This document shows, piece by piece, positions 1 to 13,100 of a DNA stretch of 64,000 nt. The position numbers and the translations under genes were made by a program. Origin of the DNA: Polyodon spathula (lineage: Eukaryota; Chordata; Actinopteri; Acipenseriformes; Polyodontidae); NCBI RefSeq assembly GCF_017654505.1, contig NC_054559.1, positions 13,685,647 to 13,749,646 on the forward strand, written 5' to 3'. Position 1 is the stretch's first letter. Each line of letters begins with the position of its first letter. Under the pieces are notes generated by a model. That model was not told where the DNA came from and searched no databases. It worked only from the letters and a program-made list of their open reading frames with translations.

Positions 1-607
1 CTCTCAGAGAGGTACACAGACCTGTTCAACCTAACAGGAATGCCAATAAGCAAGCATGCATGCCCTGTTTTGAAATGTAGGGTGAAACCACTTCAGAAAA
101 GACTCTTCATTTCTCTTTAAATAGTCACCTCAATGGTCATCTTTGGATCATTAAATCAAATATTGTGCTGAATTATGTTAAATCAGGGCGCAGAATGAAT
201 ATTGCATGTGTTATTGGTAATCTGCCAGTAGGAACTAACCAGCTGTGAAGTGCTCTTGAAATGCCTTGGCTTAAATTGCTTTGCTTTTTGCATTTTAACT
301 TGAAGTGTTGTTCAAGCACTTGAATGTTGTATTAGATTCATTCACTACATCCCTCTTTGGAGTTTATAGGCTTACAGAGGCAGGCTTGTCGTCTTCGTTC
401 ATGCTAAATCAATCACACGTCTGTCTGTCTCAGATGAAAAGCCGTAGTGTTGACTTGGAAGTTAACAAACATTATATGCCATCTATCACAGCACCTAATT
501 GTAACAATGTTGCTGGTATTTCCATGTTTCACTCACCAAGATAAAATCCACTGAAATAAAACATCTCTTGTCAAAAACAACATTGAATATATATTTTAAA
601 AACAATT
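1..607. other. Unique-looking non-coding DNA
   Basis: I see no gene, RNA or recognisable mobile element here. The short open frame at 305-544 has no domain and mixed composition, so I treat it as chance. Confidence 0.5.
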
Positions 608-700
608 GGTAACACTTTACATTATCTCTAATTACTGTGTATTTACATAGTAGTTACTTGGTAAATACATGTGTACTTACACATAATTGCAATGTTAATC
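608..700 (+). mobile_element. MITE fragment, family A (5' end)
   Basis: The stretch opens with GGTAACACTTTACATTA and continues through a segment rich in TTTACATAGTAG and GTGTACTTACACA motifs. The same order occurs at 1723-1830 and 17055-17352, and inverted at 56282-56887. The better copy at 17055 ends in the complement of this start, so the family is a non-autonomous inverted-repeat DNA transposon. Only the left end is present here; the match fades near 700. The superfamily is not certain. The element at 8798 has the same GGTAACACTTT start and a probable 8-bp target duplication, which would fit hAT. Confidence 0.7.
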
Positions 701-1722
701 TTTAATATGTTTATTCTGTTGGTTTTTATGAATGTATTTTCCAATCTCATTTTGCAATGGGGTTCCCATTTTGTGGTATTGGTATACCCAGAGACCCCCT
801 TACGGCCTACGAACGCTTCTGATCAAAAGCCATTTCTGTGATTGACGGAAAAGGATCTGTGATAATTTTCCATTTCTCTTTTCTTTCCAAGCAGAAAGGA
901 AACCACTTGTTTTATCGCAGACAGGAATCACTCTCCTGCCAAGCCAAAATCAAGATCCAGAAAGACATACACTTCATCTGAGTTCAGATTCCAGCCTGGC
1001 TATCAGTGATACACTGTACATTGCTAATATAAATTATTTACTATCAGTTAAAGATCTACAGGTTGGATACTCAGTCTCATAGCATTCAGACAAAGAAACA
1101 AGGTATGCTGTATTCTTTGTGAGAACCATGTTATAAATAGAAGGGGAATAACATGTTTATACAGTGCTTAATAAACCATTAATAATTAATGCATTAGTAA
1201 TATATCGTAATTAAGCATTCTAATGTACTGCAGTTCAATATAGAAGCCTGTACCTAAAGTGTCACTGCGAATAGATTTAAGGGCACTGTGTAGATAAAGC
1301 TTGTTCATATTGACGAGTAATATGAATAATTTAGGTTAAGTGATATACGTCATTTTGGAGGATCTTCAGATATGTTGCTTTATAATAGAAAAATAAAAAT
1401 CACTTTGTTGAACTAATGTCAGAATGGAATTGTAAGCTGAATTTGTCTACAGAAGGGTATTGTATTAGCCATGTGTATACATGAGAAGAAAACTAGCATT
1501 AAAGCATAAAAATATATTAATATCACCACTCAACTAAATTATCGTTTGGTATCATTTTTTTTGCAGCAGTTTCTCAAATTTAAAAAGTTCTGTATATTTT
1601 TTTTAAGAATCTGATAGTATTAAATTATAATTTTACTTCAAACTTTGCCTAGACAGCTGAAACTGGTTTAAAGTTTTGAATATCTCTTCACTTACTTGCC
1701 AACATCCACCAGCTATGAAATC
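701..1722. other. Non-coding DNA, nothing specific
   Basis: AT-rich sequence between two fragments of MITE family A. I see no open frame, tandem repeat or further transposon end. The two flanking fragments are in the same orientation, so this is not simply the middle of one element. Confidence 0.45.
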
Positions 1723-1830
1723 ACTAAGTGTCTCTAATTACTTTGCATTTACATAGCAGTTACTTAGTAAATACATGTGTACTTACAATGGTATTATGAG
1801 TAGTTACAGTGTACTTAATGTGAAGTCAAG
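1723..1830 (+). mobile_element. MITE fragment, family A
   Basis: Begins within CACTAAGTGTCTCTAATTAC and runs through TTTACATAGCAGTTACTTAG and TGTACTTAATGTG, in the same order as the copies at 608 and 17055. The outermost GGTAAC end is missing or mutated and no right terminus is visible. Confidence 0.65.
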
Positions 1831-3766
1831 TGAAGCAGGACAAAAATGGTTCCGAAACCCATATTCTGAACCTCGTACAGTTTGACTACTTACTATAAAA
1901 ACAAAATGTGCTACAGCACAACGTTCTTCTTGGAGCAAAAACACGAAGAGATAAACTTATCGAAGGGTGACCGAGATGCATTAGACTAAGCGTGAGCTAT
2001 GTTCCATTGAGACCTGTTTTATTGCGAGGCTGTAATAGTTTCTTAGACAAGAGAGCTGAAAATCGTTCAGGTCATGTTCATATTGATTTTTATAGAATAT
2101 TAATTAGACTGAGCCAGAAAGATTTAGGGCAGTTTGATCAGAATGCGACTGTGGGTCCTTCCAGTGGGATCATAAATCATTTTATTCCATCATTAAAAAA
2201 CACAATAAAACACAATATCCAACACGATAATAAAAAACATGGCCTACTTGAGCTACGCCGTTCAATATGAATTTGTTTCACAAATTTTTATTACAGTCTT
2301 CATTTACAAACTCTCAGATGGCCGTTATTTTAAATCTGCGCTTTTAATATGATTATCTCCGAGAATATTATTTGTTGAATTTTATAAGCTAGATCAAAGC
2401 CTCTCCTAGCCTGCTTAGTAGCCATTAATGTCTGAGATTTTAAATGCAAAGTTGCACTAGTCATCAGTTTGCCTTACTGAATTATAGAAGGCTGATTAAA
2501 AGAGACGATTTCTTACTTCACAGAGTGTGCAATATTTTTAAAACTCGAAAGCTTTGTACTTACGAAACACTTACACTGATTAGAATTAAACTGAATATTC
2601 TCTTGCTGCAAATTTAGGTCTTCCATATCTATCCAACACATTATTATTATTAGTATTATTTATTTTTATTTTTTTGTGACATTAGTCAAGTTCGGGGCTT
2701 GCACAAGGGGGAACAAACAAGGATGTCTACCTTACCCCCACCCCAATAATCATCTAATATGTTTTGTGTTTTTTTGATGAGTAATCAAACTGCCCCTACT
2801 GAATATCAGTGCTAAAAGCAATCTGCAAGGAACATTTAGACACATGCCTCCTGAACCATGTTACCACTGTTCAGTGCACATAACCCAAGCTTGCTCATAC
2901 ACAATATATCCGAAGTTTATTTCTGTTCGTTTTTTGTTTTTGTTTTTTTTTACAAACAATGCGAATATCCTAAGGAAACAAAATATTCTATGAAATGCAT
3001 TATGTTCTTTGCAGCTGTTGTTTTCAAAGCTCAGATGTTGCCCCCTCCTCTCCTGCATTGAATATAAACATCTTAAACCCCAACGCTAAGCACCCTTTCT
3101 ATCAGTATGCCAAACTAAGTTCAAACTATAACTATATCAGTATTTTACAAACTATAAAGTATAAACAGGAGGCTAATAGAACGACATTGGAAAGTTTTGG
3201 AATTGAGGTAAATGAAAAGGATGCATAAAGTGCGGCAAAGTTCACTTCAAGGTATCACTTTGGATTAGTCTACTCTTTGAATTTGCTGTGTCCGTCACGG
3301 GCTATAGACAAAGTGAACATGCTGACATGTAGAAGGTCTAAACATAATTTTACTTATAATGAAAGCAGTCATAATGTATTCACTATGTATAAAGCCACAT
3401 TGCTATGTCGGAAGGCAATATTGTTAAAGAGCAGAGATAGGTGGGAGAAGACACATAATTCAGAGTTGAAGAAACTAGTACATTATTTTAAAGCTAAATT
3501 TTAATTTAATTTGACATCTATTACAGAATTCTATTATAAAAAGTCAAGATTCCAAAAAAAATTAATTAGTTTTTTAAAGTTCTCGCAGCTAACCAACTAC
3601 AACATCTCAGGCTAAAAAAAGAACGTATGCAACAAATACTAATCCCATTATGTATCCTTCCCTAGATCATTAACTAAACTCCCTGGGGAGAACACTGAAT
3701 TGCTCTTTTAAAATGTGCACTTAGCACTGAATTGTAGAAGAAACTATCTAACCTGCCTGGACATTA
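1831..3766. other. Non-coding DNA, nothing specific
   Basis: No recognisable element. Short open frames at 1992-2270, 2858-3228 and 3277-3504 overlap on both strands, have no motif I recognise and are rich in residues expected of AT-rich noise. A short TTATTA run lies near 2640-2665. Confidence 0.45.
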
Positions 3767-3768
3767 GC

Positions 3769-4052
3769 AGAATACGCCTCTAACCCCCAATTTCCATTTA
3801 AATATCAACCCATTTAAGCACGATTTAAGATGTTATATGCTTTAATTTACATAATTTTATTCAGACTTGAGATATTACTTGTGTTGACAACTTGTCTTCA
3901 TCAACCAAATTCCTCCCTTGGTTAATCCTCCCTTAGTGGAAAATCTGTATTCCTTGGTTACCATTTCTGAAGGGGTGGAATTGAATAACCATCACTTTTC
4001 AAGATTTCATTTTAAAAATTTTCATTTTTCTTATATTATTATATTATAGAAC

Positions 4053-4114
<62 letters not shown>

Positions 4115-4258
4115 TAATATATATATAATATATATTATTCGATATTGACCGTTTAGTAATGGGGCCCGAGACAAAGTCAACGCAAGTAATATCTCAAATC
4201 TGAACAACCTTAAATCATGCTTAAATGGGTTGATATTTAAATGGAGATTAACACGCAT
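3769..4258. repeat. Inverted repeat with an (AT)n loop
   Basis: The left arm (about 3769-3893) and right arm (about 4168-4258) are reverse complements over about 90 bases. Both contain TCCATTTAAATATCAACCCA and GAGATATTACTTG in matching order. The left arm carries an extra AT-rich stretch of about 25 bases (about 3832-3858). The loop holds a long (AT)n tract at 4053-4138. The structure could be a decayed foldback transposon or an inverted duplication. It ends within four bases of the Gypsy fragment that follows. Confidence 0.7.
4053..4138. repeat. (AT)n microsatellite
   Basis: Interrupted alternating AT tract lying in the loop of the surrounding inverted repeat. Confidence 0.95.
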
Positions 4259-4261
4259 CAT

Positions 4262-4372
4262 GGTTTGTCTCTGTACAACCGCTTACATTTTGGAGTCAGT
4301 GCTGCACCATCCATCTTCCAAAGTATGATGGAGAACCTAACAAAGGACTTGAAGGTAGTGGTACACTATTAG
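4262..4372 (+). pseudogene. Ty3/Gypsy reverse transcriptase fragment
   Basis: The frame from 4262 reads YNRLHFGVSAAPSIFQ, the conserved RT block of Gypsy polyproteins, which normally reads YNRLPFGVSAAP. It stops at a TAG at 4370-4372, before the catalytic YXDD motif would be reached. The rest of RT, RNase H and the first part of integrase are missing, since integrase sequence resumes about 40 bases later. This is therefore a deleted, inactive relic. Confidence 0.85.
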
Positions 4373-4404
4373 AATGCCATCCATAACATATCATGCTACC
4401 ATAG

Positions 4405-4960
4405 CCAGACTATGACGGTTGTTCGCGTCTTATGGTTTGCCTGAACAGATGATAACAGACAACAGCACCCAGTTCACTTCAATGGAGTTCCAACAATTTG
4501 TGAAACAAAATGGAATTCTACATTCTACAAATGCACCGGGACATCCAGCATCAAATGGACTTGCTGAACTGTTTGTTTGCTCTCAGCTCTATCACTGGAT
4601 TTAGCAGACAAGATCTCATTGTTTTTGTTGCAGTACTGCAGCACACCCAAATGCACCACAGGACAATCTCCTGCTGAATAGGCATGTTCACACAAGGCTT
4701 GACTGCATTAAACCAAACACCGCTTTTGCAGTTCGTAAGAAGCAATACTTACAGAAGTCTTACCAGGACCAATATGATGTACACAGATCTTTCAGAGTCA
4801 ACTCTCTGTATCTAAAAAAAACACAACAGGAGAGGGTCCAAAGTGGATTCCAGGAATTGTGAGTGATCAAACAGGACCAGTGTCTTTCAAAGTTAAGGCA
4901 CAGGACACAGATGTCACCTACTGTAGACATGGTGATTAGTTGAGATCATGAGTTTCAAAT
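4405..4960 (+). pseudogene. Ty3/Gypsy integrase core and pol C-terminus, broken
   Basis: From 4419 one frame reads FASYGLPEQMITDNSTQFTS and later HPASNGLAE. These are the second and third acidic positions of a retroviral-type integrase core, with 35 residues between the D of TDN and the final E, the expected D-D35-E spacing. The first catalytic D is missing. The usual R after AE is an L here. The 4419 frame ends near 4604, and further pol sequence continues in other frames to about 4950. The tail resembles the post-integrase region of fish Gypsy elements, including a piece reading WIPGIVSDQTGPVSF. A polypurine tract and probable LTR follow, which fits the 3' end of an element. Confidence 0.85.
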
Positions 4961-5297
4961 AAAACGACCAGCTTCAGTTTGACTGACAATACAAGTGAAG
5001 ACACATCTGTGTTGGACGGATTCAAACAGAAAACCGGTCCAGTCAATGAAGGTTTCACTGAGCATGAAAGCACCGCAACCAATGTGACATCCAGTCATGC
5101 TGATGAACCCAGTGACTTGCATCGATCTTAGAGAATCGTCAGACCATCTCAATGCTACAAACCTGAATAAAAGACTGTAATGTTCCTGTTGGACTGCTGA
5201 CATTTTCTCATTTATGAGCTGTTTTTGTTGGGAGGAAAAAAAAATGTTTTGTTATACAGTAATAGTAGTGTTTAAATTACAGTAGATAAACAAAGCT
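4961..5297. mobile_element. Gypsy 3' non-coding region
   Basis: Sequence between the degraded pol end and the polypurine tract. It has several stops in each frame. By position it belongs to the same Gypsy relic. Confidence 0.5.
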
Positions 5298-5517
5298 AGG
5301 TGGGGGGTGTACTGTATTAAGGCATTGATATTCATTTCTTATGTGATAAAAAATGTAGAACATAGATGCTTTTTGGCTTTAGTGAGTTGCCGTAGTTTTA
5401 GCCAGGTCAGAACAAATCACAGGACTGCTGAAGTAAAACAGAAGTCTGTAGTTCAATTAATAAAGCTGTGCTGATGATGCCTTGGCATCTGTTTCAGTCA
5501 ATACACAACAGCACACA
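5298..5517 (+). mobile_element. Polypurine tract and probable 3' LTR
   Basis: AGGTGGGGGG at 5298-5307 is a polypurine tract, which primes plus-strand synthesis in LTR retroelements. TGTACTGTATTA follows directly at 5308, a usual TG start for an LTR. The right edge is probably at ACA, either 5510 or 5517, giving an LTR of about 205-210 bases. An ATTAATAAA polyadenylation-type signal lies near 5456-5464. No 5' LTR occurs in the window, so the LTR identity rests on position, the tract and the TG...CA ends. Confidence 0.6.
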
Positions 5518-8500
5518 ATCTACTGGCAGTATTTGAAGTGCCAAACAGGATAAAAAGTAAATAGGTTTCATATTGGTCTCGACTATTGAAATATCTGGCC
5601 GAAGCATTGAAGTGCAGAGGTGTTATTTGCTATAAACTGGTTTGTCTGAGGGACGTTGGTGTGGGAGTGGAGGTTATTGGCAAGTTGAGAACCGTGAAGT
5701 ATTGCAGGCTGGTTTGCTAAAAAAAATATCACAGTGAACAAATCACATTCAAACACAGGGCACTAATAAAGTCAGTATGACACTTTGAAATGCTGATTTT
5801 CTTAGAAATAAATGTTCACTGTTAACAAATAAGAAGGATAAAATGACAGCAATTAATCCGTCATACCTGTTATCTTTGTCAGCATAATAAAGCTTGCATA
5901 TTTTAACTTAGTTTACCTGCCTACACAAACCAAAACAACTACAAGTAAATTGAATCTTTAGAAAAAAAAAAAAAAAAGCATGACAGTTTTGAGACACCAA
6001 CACACCTAGAATTAAAGAACCTTATATAAGAAAGAAAGTTTCTGCCTAACAAAATAAAAAATAATCTATTGAACAAATGTCCTTCAGAGTTTTCAAGCAG
6101 ACAAAAACTAATAAAAAGTTTTGCTAACAAATAATCCAATCTCTTCAATGACTCAATGACTTCATCTTCTACCTAAAAGCTGGGTTCCAAAAATGAAAAA
6201 ATAAAAAATAAAAAAAGCTAAAAAAAGCTTTGTGATATCCGAAGGGACCTCAACCGAAAATGTACCCAGACAATAAACAGAACCATATAACAAAAAAAAA
6301 AACATTTTCCTAATAGATAATGTTTTACTCCAGGGGCATTCACACCAAATGACTGCTGTTCTATCAGCTGGCTGGCTATTCAAGCAAATGCTGGTGTCCA
6401 TGTCAACAGCAAAAATCGGCAGCTAGATTCAACCAATTATTGGTTGCTAGAATGTTCCTGTACCCTGACCCCTGACAGACCACAGTGTACATTATAGTGT
6501 TCCGCGTTTGCGGTTTATTCCGAATTTTACCGAAAAATTACAGGATTTTTTTTTTTTAAACTGGACGTCGGTTTTTACTGATTTATACATGATTTCTGTC
6601 TATTATTCAATATTTTCCCGGTACTATTTTCTAGGAAATATAGTACGAACTGAAGCTAAGAAGAATATATTAGCCACGATTATATTTCACCCACACCCAT
6701 ACTAAGCTGCTTAAAAAAAGGCATTCTTGTAAGTTTTATTTTGCTTTTGCATTTGGTTTAGAGTAGGGCCTAAAACATGGATGCACCCCATTCATCCTTA
6801 GCGTGGTGCTAAGAGTGCATTACCATTGGTTTTGCAGACTAGCAAGGCTTTTCAAATAAATTGGCAGAAAAAAGGATGGGACTATTACAGTTATTCTTGA
6901 GATTTAGGTATATTTATGAATGTATCTAGGGAGAGCTTTTAGTCTGTTCTTGTTCTGTGACCAGCCCTAACGACTGTCAAAGAATAAGCAAGAGCTGCCA
7001 ATGGAACTGTTTTGCCTGGATGCACTCTCTGACTTGAGGATTCTGCTCTTGGTCATTATGGGTCTTTCCCCTACATCCTTCTAAAATAATTCATAAGCAT
7101 CCATCCAGAGCTATAGTATTATTTAAAAATAAATTCATTTTGTTCCTGCACTGCTGGCTGGGAACAAACATTCAGAGCTCCACTAGTTTCAATACAGTTT
7201 GTCAGAAAAAGTGTGTAACTTCAAAACTAATTTAGCTTATTGTCCTATTTCCCTGCTTGTGCATATGTGCTTGCCTTAGGGTTGGGTGCAACATATCTAT
7301 GAATATTGAAAGAAAAAAGCAATATAGAAAGAAAGAGAGGTCATACTGTAGATCAGAACTCATCAGGGTTCAAATAAGGCTCTAAAAATTTATATTTCGT
7401 AAATATGGTCACCATAATGATATGTTGCTATAACGTTGTAATGCAGAACACCTTTTTTGTTTTTCTGATGCAATGTACTCATGCACGTGGCACAGTACAG
7501 TAAATGAAAGGAATAAAACCAGCATAGGCACTGTGCATAAGATGTTACCTAAAATAACAATTAAAAACCTGACCCAGAATTGAAGGAATGACAGAGATGC
7601 ATGTCATTCATGTATGTATGTAGTATATGCAAATGTACTCATTTAAAAACAGCCACTGATGAAATGCGTTACAATACAATGTTTCCTTCTGTGTTGTTGT
7701 TAAGGTCACTAAATTAGCCATTGTATTTACTAGAATAAAGTATGAGCGATGAGGATTACAACTCTGCTTCTGACTGAATTAGAAAATAGTGCGCCTTCGT
7801 CATTTCACAATTCATTAATTCAGAAATTGTGGTGAATGCTCAGGCTGACTGTAAATGTTACTGCACTTGTTCTATACATCATTGTGTAAGGAATATAATA
7901 TTTCACAACCTTTAATGTTAGTAACAAGGAGAGCACTGCACACATCCAGGTTTAGAAGTGTATATCCTCATATCAAAAACCTTTTAAAAAAGTTACACTG
8001 CCAACCTCTTCTGATATTTTCAGCTGACTACCTCCAATTAGAGTCATTTCTTGTCAGTTAATTGAACCAATCCATTGCTGATTATTTGTGATGTTGGAGA
8101 AGAAACTCAGCTTGCAGATTTAATTACCTTTTTTGTTGCTCGTTGGGTAACAGTGTCACTAACCTGGCACCTTGATAGGAAACAAGTTCACTACCTGAAC
8201 ATCTGTCACTTCAGATAGAAGAGCCGCTGCTACAATTGCTAGTTTCCATTATAGTTACTAAATTACCAGCAAACAGAAGAGACCATTAATAAATGCATTC
8301 CAACCGAACAATTACCCACCTCCTTCTACTAAAGTATAATTACAAACACAATGCATCTGAATTTCTAATGGACTTTTCATTCAAAACCTTTTCCAAACGC
8401 ATGACATATGCAACCCTGGTGCTGAAGAATGTAGTGTTACAATGCTGAAAGGTATCTACGAACATGACTTTAAAAGAATGGAGAGGTGCTGTGCTTTTGT

Positions 8501-8797
8501 GTATACTTGTAAGATTACTTTGTACCCATTAAGCGTGTCTTTAGTTACCTTTGATGTGCGCTACCATTCCTCCAGAATGGTTCTATATATTCTCAGAGCA
8601 AAATCTTGTAGAAGGGTGGTGAGGCGTTCACTCGAATTAACTTGTTCATGTTTTGATTGAATTTGGGTGGAGGTAGACTGAAATAGAAAAAGAGATTTTG
8701 AATGATGAATACCACCAGGTCAGAATTTAGCTAGGATAACTTTTAAAATCTTCATCTGCAAATTGCAAGTCATATACTTTTGTTTTACTTTTTATCT
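5518..8797. other. Non-coding DNA, nothing specific
   Basis: About 3.3 kb with no recognisable gene or transposon. A poly-A of about 15 bases occurs at 5961-5976. The block at 6496-6660 starts GTGTTCCGCGTTTGCGG and vaguely resembles a DNA-transposon end, but I could not find its inverted partner. All open frames are short, without motifs, and AT-driven. Confidence 0.45.
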
Positions 8798-9194
8798 GGT
8801 AACACTTTAAAATAACAGCTGCAAATTCATAATGAATTATGGCTGAATACCACAAGAATAACACATAAATATATTATGTGCCTCCTCTACACTCTGAAGT
8901 AATTAGTTTTGATCTCAGCCCTGTTAATTCGTCATGAAAAAACATTTTAATTCACTGTTTCTTCTTCAGTATTCATACCTGCTTTCTCGCCCAACAGGGG
9001 ATTGTGGGAAGTGTTAATTTGTGCATGAATGTATGCCTTATGCATGTGATGAACATCATTTGTTACAAAGGAACATAGAATGAATATTGAATTAACAATT
9101 CAAAATGAATTACTTCAGAACTCAGAGGTGTTAATCCTGTGGTATTCGGTTGGAATTTATTATGCATTTGTGGCCATTATTTTAAAGTGTTACC
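8798..9194. mobile_element. Short DNA transposon with long TIRs
   Basis: The 397-bp element starts GGTAACACTTTAAAATAA and ends with the exact complement. The imperfect terminal inverted repeat extends about 65 bases and includes GAATACCACA on both arms. The flanks are TTTTATCT on the left and ATTTATCC on the right, sharing six of eight positions, which suggests an old 8-bp target duplication. That duplication would fit a hAT-type element, although the termini are not the usual CAGGG form. There is no coding capacity. The first 11 bases match MITE family A, so the two may use related transposases. Confidence 0.85.
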
Positions 9195-10118
9195 ATTTAT
9201 CCCAATCAAACCCATTTAAAATACTGTTGTGAAATGGAAGCTGTTAAGCATTCACACAGGCTATACAAGTAAATGGAAAGGTCTGTGTCTAAAACCAGTA
9301 GCAGAAGTAATTAAATTGCACAGATTAAAAAAAGTTGGCCAGCTGTTAATTTAGGGACCTGCGATGTAGTTGTTTAGCCATTTCCCATTATCTCTAAGAC
9401 CAAAGATCAAATGTGTCAAGGTTGCTGGTAAATTAGCCATTTATCACAATTAGCAAGGTTTATGTCAGAAGTGCTCCTTTTCAGAGTCAGTCTGACAACT
9501 CAATTACCCATTGCCCAGGGTACTACTACCAACCCAGAGGGATATAGATTGAACTAAAATGGAAGGTGGATAGATACAGATATAGAGATACCACAGATGT
9601 CAGATTTTCAAATGTTAGTAACTGAAGTCCCGTGAGCATTAAAAGGGAACTGCCCAAAAGTTCATGTTTAAACTTTTAGTTTAAATTAGTTTAGTTAATT
9701 TTTTTTAAAAGTCAGTGCACTTACTAGGCCTACTAAAAATCAATAAGTAATTGGAGACCTAGCATTGCTGCATTGTTTTGAAAGTTACTCAGATTTCAGC
9801 TTATTTAAGTCAGGTGAATTGTGTGCAGTTGTCCAAGAAAAACAGTTAAATTCGGTTTGGCTTGGTCAAGTTTTAAACTGGACTGTAAGCCTGTGTTGTG
9901 TGCTAATACTCCAAATGATTTATTATAGAAGGAAACTGTTCCTTAACTCCACACAAATGCTTTCATTTTTGCATGCCAAAACATCAAACAAATTTGTATT
10001 CAATGCCTTAACCCTGTTTTGTCCAAGTAAAAGTCATCATATAGAGACTAATGGTTGCAGTTACTTGTATTAGTTTCAACGCGATATCAGTTGTCACGCA
10101 CGGTATCGGGAAGAATAG
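9195..10118. other. Non-coding DNA, nothing specific
   Basis: No motif-bearing frame or repeat. The 102-residue open frame at 9765-10073 has no domain I recognise and no splice or promoter context. Confidence 0.45.

Positions 10119-10155
<37 letters not shown>
10119..10155. repeat. (AT)n microsatellite
   Basis: Pure alternating AT tract of about 37 bases. Confidence 0.95.
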
Positions 10156-10158
<3 letters not shown>

Positions 10159-13100
10159 GTAGTGCGGCATAGATCTCTTACACACATCAAAGTGGATTTT
10201 CTTTCACTGTATGTGCAAATATGAATAGAGCTAAAAAAAAGTGGGTGCTATCTTAAAGTAACCTGTAGTTATTGTTGCTATTGTTAGGAGAATATGGGCT
10301 CGACAGTTTTCTCTGAGACAGGATCTGGTGAAGTAACCAAATACCAAACATACAGTATGTAATGCACCTCAGAGTTGTTGGTGCTGCAAATGTATTTCTT
10401 TGGAAAATAAATGAGGTCGGGTTTGTACAGAGAGTCCCTGAAAGATCAGGAGACCCTCCTAATCCCAAAGGCATGCAGGCTTTAATATTTGAAGGACAGT
10501 TTCCTGGGTGTTCTAGTTTCCTCCTCCTCACAAAGCCTGCCATTATATCACTTTCTTTGGATGCTGAGTGATGCCGAGGAGGATAAAATCAACAGCTTGT
10601 GGTGTAATACAGTAACTGCTTACAGAAATTGGTGGAAACTGGGAAAGCAGCATCTAATCGGATTAAGGGAAAGTCTATCAGAGTCCAGCTGTCGGTGGAT
10701 TTTAGCAGATTTTTTTGTTATCAGTGTATTTGGTGGACATAGATTACAGGGAAATCTAATGAAAGAAGTTGAACTAATAAGCAGAAGGGCTGGTTGATCT
10801 GATAGCTTGTGCTTTTGGAACTGCCTCGTCTTGCATTGGGCTGCAAGAAATTGATGTTCAGTAGACCCTGTTTAATGCAAAATAAATAATACAAAAAAAA
10901 AACCTAGATTCACTCCCCCAGAAAGGATTGGGGTGATGTAACTGAAACAGTTTAAAATTCCGGTTGCATTGTGGTTGATTTTTCACTGAATAGCATTAAA
11001 CACACTCTTTGACTGTCCTTTCAGCTCTATAGTAACTTTATTAATTTGACTGGCCCTGTCATCCCACCCATACCATTACTGACTCTTTTGACATACTGTT
11101 CTAATATCGTGCATTTTTTTTGCAAAGCCACTTTGGACGCAAATACCTTTCCCTTTTTCTGTGTCGAAAACGAATAAACGGAATTAAATATCTCAGTTTA
11201 GGTGTCTTTAAAATAAGTTATACGTTGTCATTGCAGCACTGTGGGGAATAGGGGCCTTCATTACTTACCAGTTCACAAACCCTTATATGAATGATGACAA
11301 AAAAAAAAACAGTTTTTGGCTTATGTTGTGAATCAATATTTAAATCATCAGAACTGCCAAATCCCCCCCCCCCCCCGTGTTACTGCTGTTGCTGCCATTG
11401 GCATACTTCTTGGCCATATGGCAAATTGGCTATGCCTTTAAAGTAGCTACAGATAATCTCAGTTGATAGTACAGATTATTATTAAAAAAATACAGCGAAC
11501 AAAGTTTGGGATCAGCTTATCCCTAACTTTAGTGCAGCCCCCAGAGTCAAACTGATGATTTATTTGTGTATGGGGAAACAGCAAGGCGGGGATAGAAGAG
11601 TAAGAGGAGTGAAACTAGAATGTTAATGCTCTATTATGGGAGGTGCTTTCTTCCATTTTTCTTCATTTTATATTTGGGTATAATTATAATAATACACACC
11701 ATGTGGCAATTAATTGGCACATTTTACAGCAGGATATGTTTTCAAATACAACAAATTTTATAAAAATGACATCTGGTAAAAAAATGAAGCATAATGCAAA
11801 TCCAAAATGGTGGTAAGGGGATTACTTCTCCTTAGTTTGGCGTTCCAAACCCATTAGTATTCTATTGGTGAATTTAGAAAACTCTCCAGCAATATGTTAC
11901 AGGTTTATTTGTTTAGAACAGGACGCACCAGCCTAATTTACTGGAGGTATAAAGAAGATAATACTATGCAAGTTGTTTTGTTTTTGCTGTGGGATTTTTT
12001 TAGGTATATTTCCCTTTTGTACTAATCCCTATATCAAACTAAATATCAGGTTCTGAGCAAAATAAGACACAGCTCTCATCAATATTTAGAGTGCACAGAC
12101 TGATGTGCTTTGCAGTGTTAAGTGGTGGGTGGGAATCAACAGTCCTCTCTGTGTGCAAAACTTTCCACTAAAATTAATATTTTAGAAGATTTCTCCCAGG
12201 TCGGCCCTTCAGCCCCTAGAAGCACACTCCCGCGGGCTTTGAAAGAGCTTTCGCACTGTGCTTCAGTTAGACTTTCAGAGTAACTTTGTCTTCGAAGCAG
12301 ATAAAGAGGTGTGAGGATAGTAAAATGCCGGTCGATGGAAAGTATTGTTCTGTGTTTTTTCATCTTATCAGTCAGTGTTGACTGTCAAGGTTAATTCAGA
12401 AGCCATTACTGTTGAACCGTGCATACAAAGTGTACCTGCACACAAAGAGTGTGTATCAGGTAACAATGTACTGCACAGAATTGTTCTGTTATTATCGGTA
12501 CATACAAATAGTGCAGGTCAGGTACAGTGGCTGTACTGTATTTACTGTAGGAATTCACAATGCATCTCAACGGAGCATTTAAAATCTTTTGATGCTCCGA
12601 TCCTGACATCTATGATGTAGCTAATGATGTTTTTCTTTATAAACCAGTACACTTTATATGCCAAACTGCTGTTTTAATGTTCTATTGTAAACCCAACCTT
12701 TTGTCTGCTAGCTAGTTTGTTATTATTATCCATGGTGAACTCGTATTTTCCTATAAGCACTCAATCCTTTTATTAGTCCCCTGTACTGACATTAGTATGT
12801 GAAAATTTGAGATCCTGAAATTCTGTAATTCTTATAAAAGCATCTCAGTAAAGCATAAGCATGGGTTTAAATATTCCAGATATTGGTTTAACCAGAACCG
12901 CTCGATGGAAAGTCTCATTATGTACAGTTGGATCAGCATTATGCTTTCCAGCTAAATAAATACTACACGTTATGAACATGATTACTTTTACAAACTGCTG
13001 TGGTAGTTCCCAAATACGGAGGGTAATGTTGCAATTATATGTCAATGGTGCAGCTTTAATATATAGAACACTTCCTTAATTTGGGCTTCAGGTATTTATT

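Noticed and set aside
4262..4960. Domesticated host gene derived from Gypsy integrase
   Set aside because: The frame is broken by stops and deletions and ends beside a polypurine tract and LTR, as in a dead retroelement.
6496..6660. hAT-like transposon end (GTGTTCCGCG)
   Set aside because: No inverted partner or target duplication found in the window.
12136..12363. Minus-strand open frame in a locally G/C-richer patch
   Set aside because: No recognisable domain, splice signals or polyadenylation context.
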